Positions 37,077-45,284 of a stretch of 64,000 nucleotides of DNA are shown here, in pieces; the first letter of the stretch is position 1, and every line of letters starts with the position of its first letter. The position numbers and the translations under genes are program-made. Source of the DNA: Ignavibacteriota bacterium (GTDB lineage Bacteria > Bacteroidota > Ignavibacteria > Ignavibacteriales > Melioribacteraceae); assembly GCA_013112585.1 (NCBI GenBank), contig JABFGH010000011.1:102454-166453 (forward strand). Direction: 5' to 3'. The notes under the pieces were generated by a model that saw nothing but the letters and a program-made list of their open reading frames with translations, was not told where the DNA came from and ran no database searches.

Positions 37077-37906
37077 CCTTAATTGGAATTGAACTCTCGA
37101 AAATTTTTAGAAAGTGGAGAACTTACATCGGCTTTATTGCAATCGGGGCAATTGTTCCAATTGTGCAGATAGCCCTGTTTTATGAGGGTGACAGCTACAT
37201 TAACATGGCTCTCCGAAATGTAAAAGAAAACTTTGTATTCGTTGGAAATTTGATGAACGGATATTTGATCGGTCATTTTATTCTGCAGGCACTTTACATC
37301 CACATTCCTTTTCTTATTGTCTTAGTTGGCGGTGATCTGCTTGCTGGTGAAGCGACATCCGGAACATACCGTATGCTTATCACAAGACCAATTTCCAGAG
37401 TCAGCTTGCTTACATCAAAATATATTGCAGGAATAATTTATACCAACATGCTTCTTTTATTCCTTGCAATTTTAAGTGTGGGATTGAGTTTACTGATTTT
37501 CGGCGATGGCGAACTTTTGGTTTTCAGAAACAAGATTTACATCTTTGCAGCAAACGATGTATTGTGGAGATTTGTTCTCGCTTACGGTTTTGCAACACTC
37601 AGTCTTTCAACCGTGCTTGGACTTTCATTTTTATTTTCATCTCTTGTGGAAAATGCAATTGGTCCAATTGTAGCAACGATGGCGGTAATAATAATTTTTG
37701 TTATTCTTTCCGCGTTACCAATTGAAGCTCTGAGTGCTATAAAGCCTTATCTGTTTACAAATTATATGGCGGAGTGGAGATCATTTTTTACTGATCCAAT
37801 TGAATACGGAAAAATATATACTGCTGCCGGTGTTTTGCTTGCTCATATTATTGGCTTTTATTTAATCACTTTATTTTTGTTTACACGTAAAGATATTTTA
37901 AGCTAA
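37070..37906 (+). CDS. ABC-2 type transporter permease
   Basis: A 278-residue membrane protein with six predicted helices (for example IGFIAIGAIVPIVQIALF and ALYIHIPFLIVLVGGDLLAGE). The GEATSGTYRMLITRPISR segment is the typical cytoplasmic coupling loop. It follows its ATPase with overlap and precedes a LolA-like secreted protein by 10 nt. Confidence 0.88.
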   Translation: MVTLIGIELSKIFRKWRTYIGFIAIGAIVPIVQIALFYEGDSYINMALRNVKENFVFVGNLMNGYLIGHFILQALYIHIPFLIVLVGGDLLAGEATSGTYRMLITRPISRVSLLTSKYIAGIIYTNMLLLFLAILSVGLSLLIFGDGELLVFRNKIYIFAANDVLWRFVLAYGFATLSLSTVLGLSFLFSSLVENAIGPIVATMAVIIIFVILSALPIEALSAIKPYLFTNYMAEWRSFFTDPIEYGKIYTAAGVLLAHIIGFYLITLFLFTRKDILS

Positions 37907-37916
37907 GGTTCAAAAA

Positions 37917-38615
37917 ATGAAAACAATAATTTTTTCATTGCTGATGTTCACAATTGCTGCGGCTCAAACGAGAGACCCGGAAGCAATTTTAAGTGAAGTG
38001 AAAAATGTATTCGGTAAAATTGAGGATTACGAGGTTGATGTAAAAATTAATATTGATATAAATTTTTTGAAAGTACCTGAATCGAAAGCTAAAATATATT
38101 TTAAGCAGCCGGATAAAGTAAAATTAAAATCGGAGGGGTTTGCTCTGATTCCAAGAGAGGGACTAAATTTTTCTCCCGCCAAATTATTAAACGAAGATTA
38201 CACGGCGATCTACTCAAAGTTGGACTCGATTGACGGACGTATGGTTGACGTGATAAAAGTAATACCCACAAGTGATTCGTCCGATGTAGTTTTAACCTCA
38301 CTTTGGGTTGATTCAACAGAACATGTTTTGAGAAAAATTGAATCCACAACAAAAAGATCCGGCACATTCACAATAACTCTTAATTACGAAGACATCTCAA
38401 ATCTCCACCTTCCTTCCGAAGTGGCTTTCTCATTTAATGTTTCCGATATGCAATTGCCCAAATCTTTAACCGGTGATTTTGATGAGCAGCCGGCTCCACC
38501 AAAAAAGAATGGCAAACGGATGAAGGGAACGGTGACAGTAACTTATTCAAATTATAAGGTTAATCAAGGTTTCCCGGATAGTATTTTTGAGGAAGAGGAG
38601 GAAGAAGTAAAATAA
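37917..38615 (+). CDS. Secreted LolA-like outer-membrane lipoprotein carrier-type protein
   Basis: A signal peptide (1-16, ending IAAAQ) is followed by a LolA/LolB-like half-barrel: EAILSEVKNVFGKIEDYEVDVKI, AKIYFKQPDKVKLKSEGF and alternating strands to KGTVTVTYSNYKVNQGFPDSIF. The tail is five or more Glu residues. The likeness is structural rather than motif based. Its position behind an ABC exporter suggests periplasmic lipid or lipoprotein handling. Confidence 0.65.
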   Translation: MKTIIFSLLMFTIAAAQTRDPEAILSEVKNVFGKIEDYEVDVKINIDINFLKVPESKAKIYFKQPDKVKLKSEGFALIPREGLNFSPAKLLNEDYTAIYSKLDSIDGRMVDVIKVIPTSDSSDVVLTSLWVDSTEHVLRKIESTTKRSGTFTITLNYEDISNLHLPSEVAFSFNVSDMQLPKSLTGDFDEQPAPPKKNGKRMKGTVTVTYSNYKVNQGFPDSIFEEEEEEVK

Positions 38616-38646
38616 AATTCCCTTCTGTTTGCTAATTAAAAAATAG

Positions 38647-38808
38647 CACGGTGCTTCAGCGCCGTGATAAAAACTAAACAAAATATACAGGGTTTTAACC
38701 CAAAGAGTTTTGAAGTAATTGGTTAAGTTTTGGGCCTGCCTACCGGCACAGACGGGCTAAAGCCCTTTATTATTAGGGGTCATTTTATCACCGCCATGAA
38801 TGGCGGTG
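38647..38808. repeat. Cluster of three REP-like hairpins
   Basis: CACGGTGC-TTCA-GCGCCGTG (38647-38666), GGGCTAAAGCCC (38754-38765) and CACCGCCA-TGAA-TGGCGGTG (38789-38808). The last has an 8-bp perfect stem. They are close behind the LolA-like gene and may also help end transcription. Confidence 0.6.
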
Positions 38809-38935
38809 CAATTCATGTCTTCTATTTATTGAATTAATCATTTTATCAATCATTCATCCATACAGTTCTCAGACATATTTTAATCATTCAAAGGCAGACA
38901 GGATGTGTGAAAACCACAAAAACGATACACCTCAA

Positions 38936-39308
38936 CCTATAAATAGCGGTGCAATTTAGCATATCTTCCGACGGCAGCGCGGTCAAATGTTTGTAGCCGG
39001 AACAAACGCAAAAGTAGGGATGACTACAGAATAGTCAAAGTCTGCTTGTTGCTCCTATCCCCACGATTGAAATCGTGAGTTAATGCATTTTTCAACATTT
39101 CACACAGCCTATAAATAGCGGTGCAATTTAGCATTTCTTCCGACGGCAGCGCGGTCAAATGTTTGTAGCCGGAACAAACGCAAAAGTAGGGATGACTACA
39201 GAATAGTCAAAGTCTGCTTGTTGCTCCTATCCCCACGATTGAAATCGTGAGTTAATGCATTTTTCTAGCTTTCACACAACCCCTAAATGGCGCTGCAATT
39301 TATGATAT
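38936..39308. repeat. 172-bp near-identical tandem duplication plus partial third copy
   Basis: Copy 1 is 38936-39107 and copy 2 is 39108-39279, differing at one internal site and a few bases near the 3' end. A third, diverged start (39280-39308, CCTAAATGGCGCTGCAATTT) continues the register. Each copy contains the tag GGTCAAATGTTTGTAG, the hairpin GACTACAGAATAGTC and the hairpin CACGATTGAAATCGTG. No ORF of note is conserved. The high identity indicates a recent duplication. Confidence 0.85.
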
Positions 39309-39486
39309 CTATTTAATAAATTTATCATTCAATGATGCAGTCATTCAACCATTCCACCATGCAGTTCTCCAACATATTTCGGAAAAATTCAATGTAACTT
39401 TACCGCCGTTATATATTAAATGTAAAGTAATTTGAAGTGAAGGTAACTTTGACGATTTTGACATCAAAGGGGCAATAAATAACGAA

Positions 39487-40293
39487 TTACCTAAGTGATG
39501 AAATTTTATTCATAAATTTTTCTACTCTGGCTTTATCAATTTCATTTTTCCACTTACCATCAACTTTAAAATAAGATCCAATAATAAATCCATCCGCTGA
39601 ATTGATATATGATTCAATGTTTTTCTCATTTATACCAGAGCCAACCAAAACAGGAATTGAAGTGTTATCTTTTACAATTTTCACATCATCGGGATTTGCC
39701 TCTTCGCCGGTTGCAGAGCCGGTAACAATTAATCCGTCACTTATAAAAAACTCTGCAGCTTTTGCGGTCTCTTTTAGATCAACATCTGCTGTAATGCTGT
39801 GTGAGCTGTGTTTCTTTTTAATGTCGGTAAAAACCAAAATATTTTCTGCGCCGATCTGCCTGCGGTAGCGTAACAGCTCTCCTGCATTCGATTCAATTAT
39901 TCCTTCATCAGCAACGTGTGCAAAAACAAATCCTTCGGCACGAATAAAATCAATTCCCGATGCGAGGGCGGCTGCAAGTGCCTGTTTATTTGCTCCCGCT
40001 AAAATTTGCATACCGCATGGAAGCTGCGATACGTTCTTAACCTCGTAAGCAATGATACTCATTAATGCCGTAACTTCCGGTCCGACATTGCCTTTTAGGT
40101 AAGGCACATCATGCATGTTTTCAATAGCAATGGAATCAACTCCCGCAGATTTATAAATTTTAGCTTCTTCAGCAGCACTGTTGATAATTGCTTTTACATC
40201 GCCGGCGTATTTGGGCGTGCCGGGCAGTGCCTGCACGTGAATCATCCCGATTACAGGTTTGTTTTGCTTAAATACTTTTTTGAACTTTTCCAT
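39487..40293 (-). CDS. BtpA/SgcQ family protein
   Basis: A TIM-barrel-like protein of the BtpA family, first linked to photosystem I assembly and widespread in non-photosynthetic bacteria, where its role is unclear. VIGMIHVQALPGTPKY near the N-terminus and AGVDSIAIENMHDVPY are characteristic, with DGLIVTGSATGEEANPDD and VLVGSGINEKNI later. I start at ATG 40293 (MEKFKKVF); a TTG at 40314 would add seven residues. No photosynthesis gene is near. Confidence 0.88.
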   Translation of the reverse strand: MEKFKKVFKQNKPVIGMIHVQALPGTPKYAGDVKAIINSAAEEAKIYKSAGVDSIAIENMHDVPYLKGNVGPEVTALMSIIAYEVKNVSQLPCGMQILAGANKQALAAALASGIDFIRAEGFVFAHVADEGIIESNAGELLRYRRQIGAENILVFTDIKKKHSSHSITADVDLKETAKAAEFFISDGLIVTGSATGEEANPDDVKIVKDNTSIPVLVGSGINEKNIESYINSADGFIIGSYFKVDGKWKNEIDKARVEKFMNKISSLR

Positions 40294-40359
40294 TCGACCG
40301 TAAATATTTTTCAATAATCCTTAAATCAATTTAAATTCAATTTCTTTAAGAAGGAAATG

Positions 40360-40803
40360 TTATTTCGCATTTTCCAAACCGGCAACAAAGTCTGATTCAT
40401 CAAGTAAGTATTCGTAATAAACTGCGGCGGCTAATCTTTTTGCTCTTGGGTCATTATCAAATGCAGCTACTTTTTTAACGGCTTCTATACCCTTATCATC
40501 ACCGATCAAATAAAGACTAAGTGAAATAAGATATTTGTTCTCTGTCGAAGTTTCAATTTCCAACTGTTCCACGAGAGCATCAACTGTTTCATCCACTTTA
40601 TACTTTCCTGCATAGTATATTGAGCTTCTTTTCAACCCTTCGTTATCAGAATTTATACCGTTAACTAAATTGCCGATCATTCGTTTCTCTCTTAATTCGG
40701 TTTTGGTAATTGTTTTTTGTGCGTTCAATACTGTTGTGAATAATAAAGCAAATAATGCAGCTGCTGCTAACATTTTTTTCGATTTTGATTTTGTGGTTTT
40801 CAT
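40360..40803 (-). CDS. Secreted HEAT-repeat-like protein, hypothetical
   Basis: A signal peptide (about 1-29, AAAALFALLFTTVLNAQ) precedes about 118 residues of paired helices such as VDETVDALVEQLEIE and DDKGIEAVKKVAAF, resembling HEAT or armadillo repeats. A weak SD (GAGGA) lies 5 nt before the ATG. Function is unknown, most likely protein binding in the periplasm. Confidence 0.65.
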   Translation of the reverse strand: MKTTKSKSKKMLAAAALFALLFTTVLNAQKTITKTELREKRMIGNLVNGINSDNEGLKRSSIYYAGKYKVDETVDALVEQLEIETSTENKYLISLSLYLIGDDKGIEAVKKVAAFDNDPRAKRLAAAVYYEYLLDESDFVAGLENAK

Positions 40804-41067
40804 TTTATCCTCGTTTAAAATTTATTTTAGCTTCTACTTTAAAAGACGCTGACAATGGACTTAAGTTGTCATCGTTAAGTAAAGAGATGTCAAAAAATGT
40901 CATTAATGTTGTTTGTAATTTTGGGTGTAACGGAGTGAAGTTATTGATAGGTGCAAATAGATTATCTGTGTGGTTCTGTTCTGAATAAACAGAAGCCAAC
41001 TTCAGATTCATTGAGCTGCCTTTCTTTTATCTGAGTGAATAGTTTTCTTGATTTAATATTTGAGTTT

Positions 41068-42126
41068 CTAATTGTCAAAGAGTATTTCCCAAAAACTTTT
41101 TTTGCGTTTTTTACTTTTCCAATATTCAACGTAATCTTCCTGTGTGATCAATCCAATAGGACCCTCATAAATTCCACCGTCTTTATAACCGTCATAAACC
41201 CTTACTGCTATTGTGTTATCGCCGGACGTAAGTAAATGAGATGGGATATAATAACCCCGTAATTGAGACCACTCTTGTCCAAAGCGGCTTTGTTCCGGAT
41301 CTTCAGCTATTATACCTGTATTGCCGATAAGCGTACCGTTAAGATAGCATTCATCTATGTCATCAATTTTTCCGAGCAATAAAACTAATTTTTTATTTTC
41401 AAGTTCTTGCGGCAAAGTAAATGTTTTTCTATACCAGGCAACGCCGTTGTATTTTTTGAAACCTTGTGTTTCCCAAAGTGCGGGAACAGAAATGTCATTC
41501 CAATTGCTGTCGTCAAAATCAGTTTCCTTCCATTTCATTTCGTCTCCGGTATTAAACTTCCAGAGCCCTTCAAGGTTATGCATAATGTTAAATTTTTGTT
41601 TCGGGGCATATATTCCAATATCACCATTGATAATTCCGCCTGCTAATTGTGAATCATAAATACGAACCGCCAATTGGTTTTCGCCTTCTAAGTTTAAGGC
41701 ATCAAGCGGAATTGGATATTTTCTGTAAGCATTGTATGCAGTTTCATACTCGGGCGGAAAAGAGCCGGTAAAACCGATTAGTTCCCCATTTAAGAATACT
41801 TCATCAACATCATCTACAAAGCCAAGGACTAAGACTATTGATTTACTGCTGAAGTTTTTAGGCATTTTAAATTTTAAGCGATACCAGCCGTATCCATTGT
41901 AGCCGTGAAAACCCTGGTCTTCCCATGAAGAAGGGACATAAATTTCTTCCCAGTTAGAGTCATTATAATTCGGATCCGACCATTCAACATCATCGCCGAT
42001 AGTAAATTTCCAATTCCCTTCAAGATTTAAGACTCTGCTGTAATCATCAGCGTAAGTTATGCTCGAAACAAAAATGCAGGCTATGCCTATGAGGAGAAGT
42101 GTGCAGTATTTAAGATCAATTTTCAT
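41068..42126 (-). CDS. Secreted protein with two GH2-type jelly-roll sugar-binding domains
   Basis: After a signal peptide (about 1-26) the protein has two similar domains of about 150 residues. The first runs LNLEGNWKFTIGDDVEWSDPNYNDSNWEEIYVPSSWE onward and the second LEGLWKFNTGDEMKWKETDFDDSNWNDISVPALWE onward. Each ends with a beta strand such as NQLAVRIYDSQLAGGI or NTIAVRVYDGYKDGGI. These match the N-terminal galactose-binding-like domain of GH2 glycosidases. No catalytic barrel follows, so it is probably a carbohydrate-binding or structural protein. Confidence 0.78.
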   Translation of the reverse strand: MKIDLKYCTLLLIGIACIFVSSITYADDYSRVLNLEGNWKFTIGDDVEWSDPNYNDSNWEEIYVPSSWEDQGFHGYNGYGWYRLKFKMPKNFSSKSIVLVLGFVDDVDEVFLNGELIGFTGSFPPEYETAYNAYRKYPIPLDALNLEGENQLAVRIYDSQLAGGIINGDIGIYAPKQKFNIMHNLEGLWKFNTGDEMKWKETDFDDSNWNDISVPALWETQGFKKYNGVAWYRKTFTLPQELENKKLVLLLGKIDDIDECYLNGTLIGNTGIIAEDPEQSRFGQEWSQLRGYYIPSHLLTSGDNTIAVRVYDGYKDGGIYEGPIGLITQEDYVEYWKSKKRKKSFWEILFDN

Positions 42127-42235
42127 ACGGAATCATTATTAATAAATTTTTCTGTACAAATGTAAAAAATAATTTTAGGTAGGAAGTCATAGGAAAGTAA
42201 ATAAATGTAAAATTATGTCACGGAAACATTAACAG

Positions 42236-42910
42236 CTAATCTTCATCCAAATCAACAATATCTTTCAATTGATTTTTAAGGTGAATATTCCCTTCGTCAC
42301 TTTTTGACAGCCAATCTAACAACTCTGACACATTATCAATATCCATTAACTCATCCATTATATTTATTTTGAGATTATTACGTCGGGCAATCTCTAAGGT
42401 TTTATTAAGAACCTCGCTGCTGCTCCAGATAATATTTTCAAATAAATTTTTATGAAGTTTATTCATGCCGAGTAAATTGTAACCGCCATCGGGTGAAGGA
42501 GAAATAACCAAATCATTTTTATCGAGAAGTTTGAATGATTTCTCGATGATTTGGGCAGTTAAATCGGGAACATCTGTTCCAACAATTACTGCCTTATCTG
42601 CATTGCAGTTGAAAACAAACTTAAAAGAGTCACACATTTTATTTCCTAGATCTGCATACAATTGTGGACGAAATTCAAAATCCTGCCCGACCCATTCTTT
42701 CATTTTTATTTCATCAACAGGCTGCTCGTAAAACAAGTATGTTTTAATATTGCTTAATTTTGAGGCTTCGTTGAATATATATGCCGCGCATTTGTTGTAA
42801 AACAATAAAGCATTGTCGTCCCCAATTCCATTCGCCAACCTCGTTTTTACTCTTCCCTTGGAAGGATACTTTGCGAAAATAATTAATCCATTGCTTTGTT
42901 TTTTCTCCAT
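42236..42910 (-). CDS. DUF2064 / TIGR04282-type glycosyltransferase
   Basis: A GT-A fold protein of the DUF2064 family, found in arsenosugar and other small-molecule glycosylation pathways. LIIFAKYPSKGRVKTRLANGIG at the N-terminus is the nucleotide-binding signature; AVIVGTDVPDLTAQIIEKSFKLL and LVISPSPDGGYNLLGMNK follow the family order. I start at ATG 42910 (MEKKQSNG); an upstream ATG at 42985 adds an unlikely 25-residue segment. A GT2 gene lies upstream on the same strand after a 183-bp gap. Confidence 0.85.
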   Translation of the reverse strand: MEKKQSNGLIIFAKYPSKGRVKTRLANGIGDDNALLFYNKCAAYIFNEASKLSNIKTYLFYEQPVDEIKMKEWVGQDFEFRPQLYADLGNKMCDSFKFVFNCNADKAVIVGTDVPDLTAQIIEKSFKLLDKNDLVISPSPDGGYNLLGMNKLHKNLFENIIWSSSEVLNKTLEIARRNNLKINIMDELMDIDNVSELLDWLSKSDEGNIHLKNQLKDIVDLDED

Positions 42911-43093
42911 ACCCAAAATATTATTTATGAAAATTTTGCGGATTAAATTTCCAGAAGTGATACTAAAATAATAAAAGCTAAACAAACTTTTATCATTTAA
43001 TGAAATTTTTTATATCAAGATTAAATTAAATCGGTTAAAACTTACATGAAGTTTGGACTTGAGCATTTTAAGGTAAACAGAAAAAGCAAATTA

Positions 43094-43786
43094 TTAGTCG
43101 ATGTTTTTTTTCAAAACTTCAGCAAAAATAGTTTTAATAATTATTATGCTTGCCATAATTGTTCCTTTAACTGTGCCAGTTACTTTTGATTTACCAATTC
43201 GGTTACGGTAACTAACAGGAACCTCTTTAATTTTCAGTCCGGCTTTAACTGCTCTAATCTGCATTTCCACTGTCCACCCAAACCACTTGTCTTCCATATT
43301 AAGTTTCAGCAGTTTATCAAATTTAATTGCACGGAATGGTCCGAGATCAGTGTACTTAAATTTCCAAAAAAGATTTATTAAAAATCCGGCAACTATGCTG
43401 CCCGCTTGTGATTGGAAAGGGAGTGCGCCTTTTTCTCTTTTGCCGAGCACCCTGCTGCCGAGAATAAAATCATACTCATCATTTATAATTGGTTGAATTA
43501 ATAAATTCGTTTCTTCCGGGTAATCGCTGTAGTCGCCGTCTAAAAAAACAATAATATCAAATTGTTTTGATTTACAATATTCAATTCCTTTAAGGCATGC
43601 GGCGCCGTAACCTTTGTAGGTTTCATGCAGAACAGTTGCTCCTGCCTGCTTTGCTGTTTCAACTGTTTTATCGGTTGAATTATTATTTACAACAATTATT
43701 TCGTTAACAGAAGATGGGATGTCATTAATCACCTTTGCAATTGATTGTTCTTCGTTAAAGGCGGGAATAATAACAGCAGTTCTCAT
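43094..43786 (-). CDS. Family 2 glycosyltransferase
   Basis: A 230-residue GT2 enzyme without membrane anchors. The nucleotide-sugar fold is shown by AVIIPAFNEEQSIAKVI, VVNNNSTDKT and the DxD-like FLDGDYSDYPEE. The segment DLGPFRAIKFDKLLKL and the C-terminal VPVSYRNRIGKSKVTGT are typical of polyprenyl-phosphate sugar transferases. It is 5 nt after the GH13 gene, in the same unit. Confidence 0.88.
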   Translation of the reverse strand: MRTAVIIPAFNEEQSIAKVINDIPSSVNEIIVVNNNSTDKTVETAKQAGATVLHETYKGYGAACLKGIEYCKSKQFDIIVFLDGDYSDYPEETNLLIQPIINDEYDFILGSRVLGKREKGALPFQSQAGSIVAGFLINLFWKFKYTDLGPFRAIKFDKLLKLNMEDKWFGWTVEMQIRAVKAGLKIKEVPVSYRNRIGKSKVTGTVKGTIMASIIIIKTIFAEVLKKNID

Positions 43787-43791
43787 AAAAT

Positions 43792-45267
43792 CTAATATTC
43801 AAAAATATGAGATTGAAATGAACCGAGTTCAATAAAAAGTCCATTTGCTTGAACATCAGAAGCAGAGCGAAGATATTGTTTTTTGTTCAGTATGTCTTCA
43901 ATTACCATTTCTTCCGGGTAGCCTTTTACATCCAGCTTAATTCTGCATTGTGCACTTGCATCGGAAAAGTTAACAACAACTAATCTTTTTTCACCTGCAT
44001 GACGCCATTGCCACACTAAAATATTATGAAAAGTTTTACTGCCTTTCCAAGCTTCCGAGGAGCTGAGCAGGCTCCATTCACCGACTTTAAAAATATCGCT
44101 GTTAATGGCAGTGAGCAAATTCTCATAAAATTCGGGTAAGCATTTAACTATTTTTTCATGGGGCTCCCTGCCAAGCTGAACGGGTACTTTTATCTTTCTG
44201 CCTTCAAATTGTCCGTCATAAAAAAAGTGCATTCCGGGTAAAGTGCTCATAACAACGGCGGCGGCTTTAGATTTATTTTTACCCATAGATTTCATTGCCC
44301 GTTCTTCATCATGGTTCTCAATAAATCTTGCAGATTTCATCTGGTAGTCATGCTCGGCTAATAGGTGATCTCTTATGTCATGAACATAACCGACTTTTAA
44401 TCTGTCTGTTAATATTTTGTCATAGGTGTAATCAAATCCAAGCTGCTGTAATTCCCATTCTAAATCCCAATAAGCTTCGGCAAGAAAAATAAAATCGCTC
44501 CGGTAATCTTTAACGATTTCAAGAGCAACATTCCAAAATTCTTTTTGCGGTTTTTCGTAACCCATTGATGAAAGTACATTGCCCCAGGTATTTTTGAATA
44601 CATTATTGAATGCGAGCATTGCCATATCGCATCTAACACCATCGCAAATTTTAGTTAGTTTAACCAATACTTTTATCATGTATTCGCGTGCGGCAGAGCT
44701 GAAATAATTTACTTGAATTGTGTCTTCCCAGGCGGGGAAAAAAGGATCGCGACCATGGGCAAAAATTTTATTATTTAATTTGCTGTGCTTAAAAAATGTA
44801 TGCGAATCATTTTTGTAGTATTCTTCATTCGCTTCAAGAAAAATTTCGGGATGACTTAAAACAAGGCTCGATTCCGCACTAAAATGATTATGAATAAAAT
44901 CGAGCATCAGTTTCATTCCTCGTTCATTTAAAATGGCTTTTAATTTTGTAATACTACTTTCAGTTCCAATTTCAGGATTAACCTGGTAGCTGTCAATTGC
45001 AAAGGGCGAGCCTATTACATCTTCTTTAGAATAATCTTTAAGTGCAGCTTTGTATTCACGCACTAATCCTTCTTCAAAGCAGTATTTATCAACAGTCTCG
45101 GGGCATGTTTTCCAAATACCCATTAGCCAAATAATATCAATTCCTTTGCTCTTTAAATCATCCCAATAACTTATTGGTACATCGTCTAGTTTTGCTTTTT
45201 TATCATCGGTATTAAAACGCTTTAGCCACACTCTTGTATTTATTTCATAAAGATTCGGGTTGTTCAT
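43792..45267 (-). CDS. GH13 alpha-amylase family glycosidase
   Basis: The (beta/alpha)8 barrel and catalytic residues of family GH13 are visible: nucleophile Asp in GVRCDMA near residue 214, acid Glu in FLAEAYW near 265 and the transition-state Asp in ENHDEERA near 320. LMLDFIHNHFS supplies the first conserved region. The C-terminal 90 residues form a beta domain. There is no signal peptide, so it acts in the cytosol, perhaps on glycogen or maltose-type glucans. It is 17 nt after dnaG and 5 nt before the GT2 gene. Confidence 0.88.
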   Translation of the reverse strand: MNNPNLYEINTRVWLKRFNTDDKKAKLDDVPISYWDDLKSKGIDIIWLMGIWKTCPETVDKYCFEEGLVREYKAALKDYSKEDVIGSPFAIDSYQVNPEIGTESSITKLKAILNERGMKLMLDFIHNHFSAESSLVLSHPEIFLEANEEYYKNDSHTFFKHSKLNNKIFAHGRDPFFPAWEDTIQVNYFSSAAREYMIKVLVKLTKICDGVRCDMAMLAFNNVFKNTWGNVLSSMGYEKPQKEFWNVALEIVKDYRSDFIFLAEAYWDLEWELQQLGFDYTYDKILTDRLKVGYVHDIRDHLLAEHDYQMKSARFIENHDEERAMKSMGKNKSKAAAVVMSTLPGMHFFYDGQFEGRKIKVPVQLGREPHEKIVKCLPEFYENLLTAINSDIFKVGEWSLLSSSEAWKGSKTFHNILVWQWRHAGEKRLVVVNFSDASAQCRIKLDVKGYPEEMVIEDILNKKQYLRSASDVQANGLFIELGSFQSHIFEY

Positions 45268-45284
45268 AAAATTGATATTCTCTT

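Larger units (their letters stand above)
38616..39486. other. Repeat-rich intergenic region
   Basis: This 871-bp gap, the longest in the window, contains no plausible gene. It holds several hairpins (38647-38808), a 172-bp tandem duplication (38936-39279 plus a partial third copy) and homologous flanks on both sides. Genes on either side converge. Confidence 0.75.

Noticed and set aside
38936..39308. Tandem copies as a CRISPR array
   Set aside because: The whole 172-bp unit is repeated without unique spacers, and there are no cas genes.
40805..41011. 68-codon minus-strand frame just before the HEAT protein gene
   Set aside because: Its composition looks non-coding (few charged helices, no motif), and it probably is the leader of the next gene.
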